NCBI GenBank assembly: GCA_009469665.1
Contig: SSTB01000202.1
Span: 1 to 23,685 of the forward strand
Direction: 5' to 3'
Source of the DNA: Azonexaceae bacterium
Lineage (GTDB): Bacteria; Pseudomonadota; Gammaproteobacteria; Burkholderiales; Rhodocyclaceae
DNA length: 23,685 nucleotides
The notes under the pieces are model-generated. The model was not told where the DNA came from. It saw nothing but the letters and a program-made list of their open reading frames with translations, and did not search any database. The translations under genes and the position numbers were made by a program. Positions 6,957-20,249 of the stretch are shown here, piece after piece. Each line of letters begins with the position of its first letter. The first letter of the stretch is position 1.

Positions 6957-8426
6957 TCAGCGCGGCAGCGCCGTGCTTCCCATCAGGAAGGCATCCACTT
7001 CACGGGCAGCCTGGCGCCCCTCGCGGATCGCCCAAACGACCAAGGACTGGCCACGACGCACGTCGCCAGCGGCATAGATGCCCTCGACGTTGGTCTTGTA
7101 GCAGCCCGCGCCGTCGGTGGTGGCCTTGGCGTTGTTGCGGGTATCCCTCGCAACGCCGAAGGCATCAAGCAGGCTCCCAACCGGGTTGGTGAAACCCATG
7201 GCCAGGAAGGCCGCATCGCACGGGAGCTCGAACTCGGAACCGGCAACCTCGGTCATCTTGCCGCCAACCCACTCGACGCGCACGGCCTTGAGGGCCTTGA
7301 CGTTACCGTTGCCGTCGTCGATGAAGGCCTTGGTAGCGACCGCAAACTCGCGGATGGTCTCGCCTTCCTTGTGGGAAGAGGAGGTGCGCAGCTTGAGCGG
7401 CCAGTAGGGCCAAACCAGGGGCTTGTCTTCCTCTTCCGGCGGCATGGGCATGAGCTCGAACTGGGTGACAGAAGCGGCGCCCTGACGGTAGCTGGTACCG
7501 ACGCAGTCGGAGCCGGTATCGCCACCGCCGATGACGACGACGTGCTTGCCCTTGACATTGATTGGGTTCTTGATGCCCTGCTGGATTTCCTTGTTCTGCG
7601 GAATCAGGAATTCCAGGGCGGCGTGGATGCCCTTGAATTCGCGGCCCGGTACCGGCAGATCGCGCGGTACTTCCGACCCGGCAGCGAGGATCACAGCGTC
7701 AAAATCCTTCTTCAATTGGTCGGCGGTAAGGACTTCGGTTGCATCGTTGTTGATGCCGGCCGGGACGGCCTTGTCGCCAACGATCGCCTTGGTCTTGAAG
7801 ACCACGCCTTCGGCTTCCATCTGGGCAACGCGACGGTCGACTACGGACTTGTTGAGTTTGAAGTCGGGAATGCCAAAGGCGAGCAGACCACCGATACGGC
7901 TGGATTTTTCGAATACCGTCACATCGTGGCCGACGCGGGCCAATTGTTGGGCTGCGGCGAGGCCGGCGGGACCGGAACCGACGACGGCAACCTTCTTCCC
8001 GGTCTTGCTGGCGGCCGGTTGCGGCACCACCCAGCCCATTTCCCAGCCCTTGTCGATGATGAAGTGCTCGATGGATTTGATGCCTACCGGCGCGGCATTG
8101 ATGCCCAGGGTACAGGCGGCCTCGCAGGGGGCCGGGCAGATGCGGCCAGTAAAGTCGGGGAAGTTGTTGGTGGAGTGCAGCACGTCCAGGGCCTGCTTCC
8201 AGTTGCCTTTGTAAACGAGGTCATTCCAGTCGGGAATGATGTTGTTCACCGGACAGCCGCTGTTGCAGAACGGGATGCCGCAGTCCATGCAGCGGGCACC
8301 CTGGGTCTTGGCCTGATCGTCCGACAGGGTCTGGACGAACTCCTTGTAGTGCGTCAGGCGCTGTTCAACCGGCTCGTACGCCTCTTCCAGGCGCTCGAAC
8401 TCCATGAATCCGGTCGGCTTGCCCAT
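6957..8426 (-). CDS. gltD: Glutamate synthase [NADPH] small subunit GltD
   Basis: A 489-residue subunit that takes electrons from NADPH through FAD and passes them to GltB for glutamate synthesis from glutamine and 2-oxoglutarate. The N-terminal cluster-binding region has Cys46, Cys49, Cys54 and Cys58 ([13 protein letters not shown]) and Cys97, Cys101 and Cys105 (CPAPCEAAC). The FAD-binding [12 protein letters not shown] follows, then the NADPH-binding [11 protein letters not shown], and a C-terminal FAD motif [11 protein letters not shown]. The start is ATG 8426 with GGAGG seven bases upstream; the nine codons further upstream in this frame lie within the spacer. In the mRNA the Shine-Dalgarno falls partly inside a hairpin (8430-8448). 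It follows gltB after 187 bases of structured spacer. Confidence 0.97.
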   Translation of the reverse strand: MGKPTGFMEFERLEEAYEPVEQRLTHYKEFVQTLSDDQAKTQGARCMDCGIPFCNSGCPVNNIIPDWNDLVYKGNWKQALDVLHSTNNFPDFTGRICPAPCEAACTLGINAAPVGIKSIEHFIIDKGWEMGWVVPQPAASKTGKKVAVVGSGPAGLAAAQQLARVGHDVTVFEKSSRIGGLLAFGIPDFKLNKSVVDRRVAQMEAEGVVFKTKAIVGDKAVPAGINNDATEVLTADQLKKDFDAVILAAGSEVPRDLPVPGREFKGIHAALEFLIPQNKEIQQGIKNPINVKGKHVVVIGGGDTGSDCVGTSYRQGAASVTQFELMPMPPEEEDKPLVWPYWPLKLRTSSSHKEGETIREFAVATKAFIDDGNGNVKALKAVRVEWVGGKMTEVAGSEFELPCDAAFLAMGFTNPVGSLLDAFGVARDTRNNAKATTDGAGCYKTNVEGIYAAGDVRRGQSLVVWAIREGRQAAREVDAFLMGSTALPR

Positions 8427-8613
8427 TATGCGGCCTCCGCAGGGCCGCCCCAAGGAGGCAGCAAGTCAATACATGAGAGCCGCGCCAGCGGCGGCACCGA
8501 AATTGCCCCCTCCCGCGGGGCGGAGGCGGAAAACAGCGGAGCAGCGCTCCGCTCCGCCGGAGCGGGTGCGCAATGCAGTGCGCACCCTCCGGGGAAATGG
8601 GGGAAGGTCTGTT
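8427..8613 (-). other. Hairpin-rich gltB-gltD intercistronic spacer
   Basis: It holds a series of stem-loops: 8430-8448 (GCGGCC / GGCCGC), 8479-8492 (GCCGC / GCGGC), 8505-8521 (GCCCC / GGGGC), 8536-8552 (GCGGAGC / GCTCCGC) and 8564-8587 (GGGTGCGCA / TGCGCACCC), the last two perfect. An alternative stem 8551-8563 competes with 8536-8552. A 63-codon frame runs exactly from an ATG overlapping the gltB stop (8617) to a TAA overlapping the gltD ATG. I do not recognise its product (Pro/Ala-rich) and doubt it is a gene. It may still couple translation across the spacer. A REP-like or other dispersed repeat is a plausible origin. Confidence 0.6.
8428..8438. repeat. 11-bp direct repeat, copy 1 (gltD ribosome binding region)
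   Basis: ATGCGGCCTCC here is repeated exactly at 8616-8626, 188 bp away. This copy carries the gltD Shine-Dalgarno. The two copies bracket the structured spacer. Confidence 0.7.
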
Positions 8614-13251
<4,638 letters not shown>

Positions 13252-13294
13252 CACTCGCGTTCCTTCAATAGACGTGGCGTAGCGCCAAAGGTGA

Positions 13295-13319
13295 AAAAAG
13301 CCGGTGGGGCGCCGGCTTG
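13295..13319 (-). terminator. Hairpin with T-run: aroB terminator or gltB leader attenuator
   Basis: On the minus strand AAGCCGG / CCGGCTT forms a 7-bp stem with a 7-base loop and runs into TTTTTT. It lies 94 bases past the aroB stop and 41 bases before gltB. The best gltB promoter (13344-13372) is upstream of it, so the structure would fall inside the gltB leader as well as after aroB. A small second stem (TGGCG / CGCCA, 13276-13288) follows before the gltB ribosome binding site. Confidence 0.75.
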
Positions 13320-13343
13320 TACGATGGTTTGGTGCGACCTAGG

Positions 13344-13372
13344 ATTCTATCCGGAAACCCCTGTCAATTCAA
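13344..13372 (-). promoter_or_regulatory. Candidate sigma-70 promoter for gltBD
   Basis: On the minus strand TTGAAT (-35, 13372-13367) and TAGAAT (-10, 13349-13344) are separated by 17 bases. A TTGACA also overlaps the region but has no suitably spaced -10. Transcription would start near 13337, giving a leader of about 85 bases. The 40 bases between the hairpin and gltB hold no alternative promoter that I can see. Confidence 0.55.
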
Positions 13373-13412
13373 GATTCTGCGCGGCCCCGGCGGCGCACCG
13401 GGATGGGTCGTC

Positions 13413-14504
13413 TCAACCCTTTTTGGGGCAGCGGCGGGCAATCACCGCTTCGATTTGCTGGGTCTTGGCGTCGCCGAACACGACAGCCCGGCCGACGGAC
13501 TGCAACATGACCAGACGCAGAATTCCGTCCTGGACCTTCTTGTCGTGCTGCATAAGCTCCAGATAGCGCCCGGTTCCAAGGGCGGGGCCGCTGACCGGTA
13601 AGGCGGCGCGTTGGAACAGCCTCTCACAACGGGCAACATCCTCCGGCTTGAGCCAACCCAGGTCGCGGGACAGTTCGACGGCCATCATCGTCCCCACCGC
13701 CACCGCCTCGCCGTGCAACCAGGCGCCGTAGCCCATGCCAGCCTCGATGGCGTGGCCGAAGGTGTGGCCAAGGTTGAGCAGCGCGCGCTCACCACTTTCC
13801 CTCTCGTCTGCGGCGACTACTTCGGCCTTGTTGGCACAGGAACGCTCGACGGCAAACATCAGCGCTTCCGCTTCACGGGCGAGTAGGCGCTCGATATTGG
13901 CCTCCAGCCATTCGAGAAAGGGTAAATCCCTGATCAAGCCATACTTGATGACTTCGGCAAGGCCAGCACTGAGTTCACGGTCGGGCAGCGTATCGAGGGT
14001 GGCAATGTCGGCCAGTACAAGGCGTGGCTGGTAGAAGGCGCCGATCATGTTCTTTCCCAGGGGATGATTGATCGCCGTTTTTCCTCCAACGGAAGAATCG
14101 ACCTGGGATAGCAGCGTCGTCGGTACCTGGATAAAAGGTATGCCGCGCTGGTAGCATGCCGCGGCAAACCCCCCCATGTCGCCGATCACCCCTCCGCCCA
14201 ACGCGACTAGAGTCGTGCTTCGCTCGCAATGGGAACCCAGGAGCGCGTCAAAGATGCGGTTGAGGTTGTGCCAGTCTTTGTATTGCTCCCCGTCGGGGAG
14301 CACCACCGCCGCCGCAGCGACGCCGACAGCGGCAAGGCTGCGCTGGAGACGGCCCAGATAGAGAGGTCCCACCGTGGTGTTTGTGACGATCACCGCCTTC
14401 TTGTGGCGGAAGCAGGGCGCGAGGAGATCACCACGCTCCAGCAGACCGGGACCAATGTGGATGGGATAGGAGCGGTCGCCCAGGGCAACGGTCAGGGTTC
14501 GCAT
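13413..14504 (-). CDS. aroB: 3-dehydroquinate synthase AroB
   Basis: A 363-residue enzyme of the shikimate pathway, converting DAHP to 3-dehydroquinate with NAD and a divalent metal. Visible signatures: the NAD-binding [13 protein letters not shown]; the substrate-binding [28 protein letters not shown], carrying a metal-ligand Glu; and [10 protein letters not shown], carrying a metal-ligand His. Length is normal. The start at 14504 overlaps the end of aroK by 13 bases, so the two are co-transcribed and probably translationally coupled. This aroK-aroB pair downstream of pilQ and upstream of gltB is a conserved proteobacterial order. Confidence 0.97.
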   Translation of the reverse strand: MRTLTVALGDRSYPIHIGPGLLERGDLLAPCFRHKKAVIVTNTTVGPLYLGRLQRSLAAVGVAAAAVVLPDGEQYKDWHNLNRIFDALLGSHCERSTTLVALGGGVIGDMGGFAAACYQRGIPFIQVPTTLLSQVDSSVGGKTAINHPLGKNMIGAFYQPRLVLADIATLDTLPDRELSAGLAEVIKYGLIRDLPFLEWLEANIERLLAREAEALMFAVERSCANKAEVVAADERESGERALLNLGHTFGHAIEAGMGYGAWLHGEAVAVGTMMAVELSRDLGWLKPEDVARCERLFQRAALPVSGPALGTGRYLELMQHDKKVQDGILRLVMLQSVGRAVVFGDAKTQQIEAVIARRCPKKG

Positions 14505-15007
14505 GTTCTGAGGTACTCGCGCAACAAGTGGTTAACCATGGTAGAAGCCGGCATCCGCGCCCCTTCGGCGATGCAATGGGCCGTTTCACGGTAGAGCGGG
14601 TCGCGCTGGGCGTAGAGGTCCCGCAGACGAGCCAGGGGGTCCTCGACGCGCAGGAGGGGCCGATTGCGGTCGTTGCGGGTGCGTTCGTGGAGGAGGTCCG
14701 GCGGCACGTCGAGATAGACGACCCAACCTGTGTCGTGGAGCGCCGAGCGATTTTCCGGGTCGAGTACAACCCCGCCGCCGGTGGCCAGGACGATTCCTGA
14801 CTCGGCCGTCAGATCCTTGATGGTCTGGGCTTCCCGCCTGCGGAAGCCGTCCTCCCCTTCGATTTCGAAGATGGTCGGAACACTCACACCGGTGCGCGTC
14901 TCGATTTCGTGGTCGGAATCCATGAAGCGGCGGCCAAGGCGCCGGGCCAACTGCCGTCCGACCGTAGTCTTTCCAGCTCCCATCAGCCCAACGAGGTAGA
15001 TATTCAT
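14492..15007 (-). CDS. aroK: Shikimate kinase AroK
   Basis: A 171-residue kinase that phosphorylates shikimate with ATP. The P-loop GLMGAGKTT is residues 7-15. MDSDHEIE supplies the shikimate and Mg contacts, and [13 protein letters not shown] is the substrate-binding glycine loop. RPLL within the following [13 protein letters not shown] segment is the lid region. The start at 15007 gives the canonical [15 protein letters not shown]; the open frame extends upstream to 15070 but would add an atypical N-terminus overlapping the pilQ terminator region. The Shine-Dalgarno is poor (a G-run about 12 bases upstream). It leads the aroKB unit. Confidence 0.96.
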   Translation of the reverse strand: MNIYLVGLMGAGKTTVGRQLARRLGRRFMDSDHEIETRTGVSVPTIFEIEGEDGFRRREAQTIKDLTAESGIVLATGGGVVLDPENRSALHDTGWVVYLDVPPDLLHERTRNDRNRPLLRVEDPLARLRDLYAQRDPLYRETAHCIAEGARMPASTMVNHLLREYLRTCEP

Positions 15008-15029
15008 GGCGCCCGAATTCACCCCCCGG

Positions 15030-15058
15030 ATTTTACCTGATCGAGTCGCCCCAGCGAA
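15030..15058 (-). promoter_or_regulatory. Weak candidate promoter for aroKB
   Basis: TAAAAT (minus strand, 15035-15030) is a good -10 box. The -35 at 17-base spacing is TTCGCT, poor, and lies in the T-run of the pilQ terminator. The leader would be only about 16 bases. Confidence 0.35.
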
Positions 15059-15080
15059 AAGGGCCGGCAAGTGCCGGCCC
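15057..15080 (-). terminator. Intrinsic terminator after pilQ
   Basis: On the minus strand GGGCCGGC / GCCGGCCC is a perfect 8-bp stem with a 4-base loop, followed by TTTTC. The T-run is short, so termination may be partial, with readthrough into aroKB. Confidence 0.7.
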
Positions 15081-15100
15081 CTACAAGAGCGTCGCCCCGT

Positions 15101-17206
15101 TCAGTTCAGGTTGAGATTCTCGCTGACGATCCGAGGCGTGATAAAGACCAGCAGTTCGGTCTTGTCGTCGACAGTCTCGTTGTTCTTGAACAGCCAACCC
15201 AAGTAGGGAAGATCGCCGAAGACGGGAATCTTGTTGGTGGTGCTCTTGAGATTCTGGGTAAAAATTCCCCCGATTACTACCGTTCCGCCATTTTCTACCA
15301 GAACTTCAGTCTTGACATGCTTGGTGTCGATGGCGACACCGGCACCCTGGGTTGTCAAGGTAGATGGGGTATCTTTGTTGACGTCTAGAGTGAGCGTGAT
15401 TTTCCCGTCTGGCGTAATCTGGGGCTTAACCTTCAGGGCCAGATTCGCCTTCTTGAACGACACGCTCGTTGCCCCGGAACTCGTCGCTTGCTGATAGGGG
15501 ATTTCGACCCCCTGCTCGATCAGCGCCTCAACCTGATTTGCAGTCATCACGCGCGGGCTGGAGATCACCTTGCCACGGCCATCGGCCTCCAACGCAGATA
15601 TTTCGAGATCGAGGAAGCGTGTACGATTCTTGTCATACAGGATGAACGACAAGGCACCAGCTGCGCCCGAGCGGGGCGTGGCGGGAAGGTTGACCATTTG
15701 TTGACCAAGGAAGGTCGGCGTCCCGCTGGTGATACCCACGGCCTGCGAGGTGGTTTGAGCGTTACCACCACCGATCGCAATATTGTTGCTTCGACCATCC
15801 GCCCCACGGCCCGTGGAAGGAGTGAAGGCCCCGAGCCGTACACCAATGTTCTTGGAAAACGCATCGGATGCCTCGACGATACGCGCCTCGATCAGCACCT
15901 GGCGTGATGGAATGTCGATCTCCCCAAGCATGCGTCGGATGTCGTCGAGCCGCGACGGGATGTCGGTAATGAAGAGTTTGTTGGAGCGAGAATCCATGAC
16001 CACCTGTCCACGCTTTGAGAGGAGGGTCTGGGACTTATCCTTGAGGGCGGCGAAGATGGTCTCCGCCTTGTGATAGTTAATCTGGAATATCTCGGTACGG
16101 AGCGGCTCCAGGTCGCCGATTTGTTGCCGCGCTTCGTACTCGAGCTTCTCGCGGGTGGCGATTTCGTCGCGGGGAGCGATGAGAATCACGTTCCCGTTCT
16201 TGCGCATATCCAGCCCCTTCTGCTGGAAGATGATGTCCACCACCTGATCGGCGGGGACATCCTTGAGCACCAGAGTCGTCGTCCCGGTCACCGTTTCGCT
16301 GATAACAGCGTTCAAGCCCAGCTCCTCAGCCATCAGACGGAGAAGTGCCCGAACGTCACCGTTCTGGTAATTGATGCTGACTCGTGGTCCCTGGTAGCCA
16401 ATCTTCGTTCCCTGCACCAGCTTATTCGGGTTTTCGATGATTTGCTTGACCTCGACGATGAACTGGTTTTCGGTCTGGTAGGCGTTGTGCTCCCACAGGC
16501 CCTTGGGCGTGATGGTCATGCGCACATTGTCCTGCTTGGGCTCGGTCACCACACCGGTCACCGGGGTGGCAAAGTCTGTGACATCGAGCTTACGGCGCAG
16601 ATGGTCGGGGAGGTTGGTCTTCAGAAAATCGACGACCAGAGTGGACCCTTGCTGGCGAATATCGATACCGGTACCAACGTCGCTCAGATCGACGACGATG
16701 CGCCCCTCTCCGTCCTTGCCGCGACGGAAGGTGATGTCGCGGATGGCGTGGCGAGTGCCTACCAGACTTTCCTCGGCGAAACGGGTGGACTTCTGACCGC
16801 TGGAATCCACCACCCGTGTCACTGGGGAGAGGGTGACCAGCAGAGATTTTCCTTCGACCCGGGCCGAGTAATTCATGTTGCGGACCAGATTGAGTACCAG
16901 CCGGGTGCGTTCACCAGCCTGGACCACATTGAGACTCTTAAGATCGCCCTCATTGACCGACTGGGTATTGCGCCCCAGGCCATTTGCGGTGGATGGAAAG
17001 TCAAAGGCAACCCGCGCCGGGTTGGCGACGCTGAACCCCGCCGGAGGAGCGCTCAGGGGCTCTTTGAGGTCAATCTTGACGATAACATCCCCGCCCTGCT
17101 GGGCGACGTTAAGGGCTTCGATGCTGTTCTGCTGGGCACCCGCGCTTCCTGCCGCGGCAAGGCAAAACACGGCGGCGAGGGCCGAAAACCAGTTCTTGAA
17201 TTTCAT
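15101..17206 (-). CDS. pilQ: Type IV pilus secretin PilQ
   Basis: A 701-residue outer-membrane secretin forming the channel through which the pilus exits. The signal peptide ends at AGA-Q (residue 24). Two AMIN domains (about 28-125 and 150-245) bind peptidoglycan. A secretin/TonB short N-terminal domain follows at about 275-350, with VRALLRLMAEELGLNAVIS and DVPADQVVDIIFQQKGL, then an N1 (secretin_N) domain at about 365-440. The C-terminal secretin domain (about 500-695) includes VEIPYQQATSSG, the Val-Glu-Ile-Pro hallmark, and NKIPVFGDLPYLGWLFKN. Its start overlaps the pilP stop by four bases. It is the last gene of pilMNOPQ and is followed by a terminator. Confidence 0.97.
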   Translation of the reverse strand: MKFKNWFSALAAVFCLAAAGSAGAQQNSIEALNVAQQGGDVIVKIDLKEPLSAPPAGFSVANPARVAFDFPSTANGLGRNTQSVNEGDLKSLNVVQAGERTRLVLNLVRNMNYSARVEGKSLLVTLSPVTRVVDSSGQKSTRFAEESLVGTRHAIRDITFRRGKDGEGRIVVDLSDVGTGIDIRQQGSTLVVDFLKTNLPDHLRRKLDVTDFATPVTGVVTEPKQDNVRMTITPKGLWEHNAYQTENQFIVEVKQIIENPNKLVQGTKIGYQGPRVSINYQNGDVRALLRLMAEELGLNAVISETVTGTTTLVLKDVPADQVVDIIFQQKGLDMRKNGNVILIAPRDEIATREKLEYEARQQIGDLEPLRTEIFQINYHKAETIFAALKDKSQTLLSKRGQVVMDSRSNKLFITDIPSRLDDIRRMLGEIDIPSRQVLIEARIVEASDAFSKNIGVRLGAFTPSTGRGADGRSNNIAIGGGNAQTTSQAVGITSGTPTFLGQQMVNLPATPRSGAAGALSFILYDKNRTRFLDLEISALEADGRGKVISSPRVMTANQVEALIEQGVEIPYQQATSSGATSVSFKKANLALKVKPQITPDGKITLTLDVNKDTPSTLTTQGAGVAIDTKHVKTEVLVENGGTVVIGGIFTQNLKSTTNKIPVFGDLPYLGWLFKNNETVDDKTELLVFITPRIVSENLNLN

Positions 17207-17742
17207 TTCTTGCTTGCCTCCTTGCCTTGCAGGTACAGAGAGCTGGTCCGTTCGCTCCAGTCGCCCGCAGCATCCTGAATCAGTTCGCGCAAAGTGAGTT
17301 CCTTCTCGGTGATGTTGGTGACCACGCCGAAATCGAGGCCGATGTAGTCACCGATCTTCACTTGCTTGACCGCCTGGTCCACCTGGATGACAGCGATATG
17401 CTGTCGATTGACGTTGAGATATCCGATCATCCGCTGCGACTCCAGCGGGTATTTCTCGAGGATGCTGTTACGCACTTCGCGAGCCTCGAAATCAGGCTGC
17501 AAGCCCCCTTTCGTCACCCCTTTGCCCCGCTTTGAATCGGGTTCGATCTTGGCCGCCTTGAAGGGATCGAGAATATCTGCGACCTCATAGGGAACGGGTT
17601 CATAGGGTTGGACGCTGGGAAGTTTCGGGATGTTGGGCTTCATGTCCCTGGTGTTTTCCTGCATCCATTGACGCAGATCTTCATGGTCCCCTGAACACGC
17701 CGCCAAGACCAAGCTGCAGAAGGCAATCATCAGACGCTTCAC
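17203..17742 (-). CDS. pilP: Type IV pilus lipoprotein PilP
   Basis: A 179-residue inner-membrane lipoprotein. The signal peptide ends in the lipobox LAAC with Cys16 as the lipidated residue. A disordered proline-rich linker (IPKLPSVQPYEPVPYE) follows, then the C-terminal beta domain (about 95-170) containing GYLNVNRQHIAVIQVDQAVKQVKIGDYIG, which contacts PilQ. It links the PilMNO inner-membrane platform to the secretin. It overlaps pilO upstream and pilQ downstream by four bases each. Confidence 0.95.
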   Translation of the reverse strand: MKRLMIAFCSLVLAACSGDHEDLRQWMQENTRDMKPNIPKLPSVQPYEPVPYEVADILDPFKAAKIEPDSKRGKGVTKGGLQPDFEAREVRNSILEKYPLESQRMIGYLNVNRQHIAVIQVDQAVKQVKIGDYIGLDFGVVTNITEKELTLRELIQDAAGDWSERTSSLYLQGKEASKK

Positions 17743-18416
17743 TTCTTGCCTCCCTTCGCATCTTTTTCCTTCTTTTTCTGGGCGGCAATTTCGGACTCGT
17801 CCAGATAACGGAAGGTCTTGGTGACCGCGTCGAGAACCAGACCACCTCCGGCACTACCTACCGAGATGTTGTTCAGGGTGACGATGCGCGGCAGCTTGGC
17901 CACATCGGCGGCAAACGCGCCAAAGTCGTGGTAACCGCCGGTGATGCGCACCGTGATGGGAAGTTCGGCGTAGAAACCCCTGATCTGCTCTGCTCCAGGC
18001 TTGAAGAGCTCGAACTTGAGTCCGCGCCCCAGACCGGCCTGATTCACCTCGATGAGCAGGGCGTCGATTTCGGAGCGATTGGGCAATTGCTTGAGCAAGG
18101 CCCCGAAGGAGCGATCGATTTCCTCAAGCTGCTGGGTATAGAGCGGCAGGTTCACCGCCTGCCGCTTCTTGTCGAGGAATTCCTGCTTGAGGCGCTCCTC
18201 CTCCTGTCGCTTGGTATCGAGGGTTGACAACTGATCGTTCCACAGCAGAGCCCAACCCGCCCCCAACAAGGCCACGAAGAGGGCAATCAGAAGAGCGATC
18301 TTGGGAGCGCGCGGCCAAGAACCCGGATCGTTTGGGTTGAGGTTGCGGAAGTCGTCCAGCAGCGCCTTGACGTCAAGCTTTCTGAGGCTATCCAGGGAAG
18401 GGGCTTTGGCGTTCAT
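17739..18416 (-). CDS. pilO: Type IV pilus alignment protein PilO
   Basis: A 225-residue bitopic inner-membrane protein. The cytoplasmic N-terminus runs to about residue 39 and a single membrane helix covers about 40-59 (IALLIALFVALLGAGWALLW). A periplasmic coiled coil (about 66-90) is followed by a ferredoxin-like domain. It pairs with PilN to form the alignment subcomplex. The C-terminus is very lysine-rich (KKKEKDAKGGKK). Four-base overlaps with pilN and pilP show translational coupling. Confidence 0.95.
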   Translation of the reverse strand: MNAKAPSLDSLRKLDVKALLDDFRNLNPNDPGSWPRAPKIALLIALFVALLGAGWALLWNDQLSTLDTKRQEEERLKQEFLDKKRQAVNLPLYTQQLEEIDRSFGALLKQLPNRSEIDALLIEVNQAGLGRGLKFELFKPGAEQIRGFYAELPITVRITGGYHDFGAFAADVAKLPRIVTLNNISVGSAGGGLVLDAVTKTFRYLDESEIAAQKKKEKDAKGGKK

Positions 18417-19012
18417 TTCGTACCCTTTCCGCCAACGCCCTTGGCTCCGGCCTTGCTGGCATCGTCCGGCTTGGCTCGGGTGAGATAGACGTTCATGTTG
18501 AATTCGTTCAAGGGCCGCTTATCGACGACCACGGACTTGATTTCGAGCAACTCAGGACGCTCCAACCAAGGCGAAGCCTCCAGATTGCGCATCAAGGTGG
18601 AAACACGGGCATTCGATTGAACATAGCCGCTCATGCTCACCTTGTCATTGCTCTGCTTCACCGATTTGAGGTAGATCCCCTCCGGAACCTGACGGACGAG
18701 TTCGCTGAGAAGATGCACTGTCTCACCCCGGTCGCGCTGCAGGCTCTCGATGACATCCTTGCGTTTCTTGAGCGCCTCCACCTGCTCCTTCAGGCGCTTG
18801 ATCTGATCGATTTCCTTGTCGAGGACGGCGATTTCCTTTTTGAGGAAGTCGTTCTTCTCCTCCTGATTGCCGATATAGCCAGCAATGACGCTATAGACCA
18901 GGAAAACCACAAGACCACCCAGCAGCGCGGTAAGCCCGAGAAGACTGAAGAACTGCTGCCGGCGCGCCTTGCGTGCCAGCTCGCGGTGAGGGAGAAGGTT
19001 GATTCGCATCAT
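18413..19012 (-). CDS. pilN: Type IV pilus alignment protein PilN
   Basis: A 199-residue bitopic inner-membrane protein. The conserved cytoplasmic RINLLPHRE (residues 3-11), which binds PilM, is followed by a membrane helix at about 22-46 and a coiled coil of about 50 residues (DFLKKEIAVLDKEIDQIKRL). A periplasmic ferredoxin-like domain follows. I chose the first of two adjacent ATGs (19012), which overlaps the pilM stop as ATGA; the second (19009) removes one residue. The frame is open further up to 19192, but that part overlaps pilM. GAGGAGG lies 11 bases upstream. Confidence 0.95.
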   Translation of the reverse strand: MMRINLLPHRELARKARRQQFFSLLGLTALLGGLVVFLVYSVIAGYIGNQEEKNDFLKKEIAVLDKEIDQIKRLKEQVEALKKRKDVIESLQRDRGETVHLLSELVRQVPEGIYLKSVKQSNDKVSMSGYVQSNARVSTLMRNLEASPWLERPELLEIKSVVVDKRPLNEFNMNVYLTRAKPDDASKAGAKGVGGKGTK

Positions 19013-20094
19013 GATGGATCGAACCTCCTCAGAGCCAGCCCACAGGCCACCATCAGCGAGGACGAGTCGGCCAGCAGCGCCTTCGCCTTGACCTTGTCCG
19101 AGAGGACCATGTTGGCGAAGGGATTGGCCACGATGGTATTGACCTGGGTCCGGGTCGCAACCACCTCGTCGACTCCCGGAATCACGGCGCATCCACCGGA
19201 AAGCACGATGTGGTCGACCTGATTGAACTGGGTCGAGGTAAAGAAGAATTGCAGCGCCCGAGACACTTCCAGAGCCAGATTTTCCACGAAGGGGTTGAGC
19301 AACTCGGTCTCGTAACCCTCGGGAAGATTGCCCGTGCGCTTGGCCGCTTCGGCATCCTCGTGACTCATACCATAGTGGCGGGCGATGTCCTGGGTCAGTT
19401 GTGCGCCCCCAAAGGCCTGCTCCCGGGCGTACACCTGCTGGCCGTTGCGCATGACGGTAAGCGTCGTCGCGTTGGCCCCGGCATCGACCACGGCAACGAC
19501 CTGATTCTTGCCCCCCTCGGGCAACTGTTTTTCGATCAGATTGAACGAAGCCAGGGCAGCGAAGGACTCGACGTCCATGACCATGGCCTTGAGACCCGCG
19601 GCTTCGGCCACCGCAACCCGATCCTCGACCCGCTCCTTCTTGGAAGCAGCTATCAGCACCTCGATTTCGTCAGGCACGGCGGGCGCGGGCCCGAGCACCT
19701 GATAATCGAGATTCACTTCGTCGATGGAGAAGGGAATGTACTGGTTGGCTTCGGTTTCGACCTGGACCTCCAGTTCGTCGTCCCGCAGGCCCGCCGGCAT
19801 GATGACCTTCTTGGTAATTACCGCCGACCCGGGCAGCGCGAGGGCAACGTTGCGGGTCGAAGTCCCCATGCGTTTCCAGGCCTTCTTGACGCAATCCACC
19901 ACGGCTTCCAGATTGACGATATTGCCGTCCGACACCGCATCCTTGGGCAACACCTCGATGGTGTAGCGCTCGACGCGGTAACCCTCTTTCCCGCCGGCAG
20001 ACAACTCGACCATCTTGACAGAGGACGAGCTGATATCGAGCCCGAGCAAGGGGCGCGCCTTGGGATTGAATAACGCTGACAGATCGAGACCCAC
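19009..20094 (-). CDS. pilM: Type IV pilus inner-membrane platform ATPase-fold protein PilM
   Basis: A 361-residue actin-like cytoplasmic protein that forms a ring under the pilus machine and binds the PilN tail. The actin-fold signatures are all visible: phosphate 1 LGLDISSSSVKMVEL near residues 17-31, phosphate 2 VVDAGANATTLTV, and adenosine motif LSGGCAVIPGVDE near the C-terminus. Length is normal. The start codon is GTG (20094), preceded by GGGGG four bases away. No in-frame ATG gives a complete N-terminus. It is the first gene of pilMNOPQ and is divergent from mrcA, a common arrangement. Confidence 0.96.
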   Translation of the reverse strand: MGLDLSALFNPKARPLLGLDISSSSVKMVELSAGGKEGYRVERYTIEVLPKDAVSDGNIVNLEAVVDCVKKAWKRMGTSTRNVALALPGSAVITKKVIMPAGLRDDELEVQVETEANQYIPFSIDEVNLDYQVLGPAPAVPDEIEVLIAASKKERVEDRVAVAEAAGLKAMVMDVESFAALASFNLIEKQLPEGGKNQVVAVVDAGANATTLTVMRNGQQVYAREQAFGGAQLTQDIARHYGMSHEDAEAAKRTGNLPEGYETELLNPFVENLALEVSRALQFFFTSTQFNQVDHIVLSGGCAVIPGVDEVVATRTQVNTIVANPFANMVLSDKVKAKALLADSSSLMVACGLALRRFDPS

Positions 20095-20156
20095 CTGACC
20101 CCCAAAAAAACCTTACAGAATGCGAAGTTAGGCAAACAACCAATAATTCACTTCAG

Positions 20157-20185
20157 ATGCTAGCAACAAGCCTAGGGCATGTAAA
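20157..20185 (-). promoter_or_regulatory. Candidate sigma-70 promoter for pilMNOPQ
   Basis: On the minus strand TTTACA (-35, 20185-20180) and TAGCAT (-10, 20162-20157) are exactly 17 bases apart, each close to consensus. The leader to the pilM GTG would be about 55 bases. No other pair in the region is as good. Confidence 0.6.
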
Positions 20186-20192
20186 GCCTTTT

Positions 20193-20220
20193 TTGGGCCG
20201 ACCACCGGCCGGCGTATAAT
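20193..20220 (+). promoter_or_regulatory. Candidate sigma-70 promoter for mrcA
   Basis: A perfect TATAAT -10 box lies at 20215-20220, with a weak TTGGGC -35 at 20193-20198 (16-base spacer). Transcription would start near 20227, leaving a leader of about 23 bases before the TTG start. It lies back-to-back with the pilM promoter. Confidence 0.6.
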
Positions 20221-20249
20221 CCGCGCAACGTCGCTACCCGAGCCCCATC

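Noticed and set aside
20095..20249. A sigma-54 promoter for pilM
   Set aside because: No GG-N10-GC element of the -24/-12 type was found; the sigma-70-like pair fits better.
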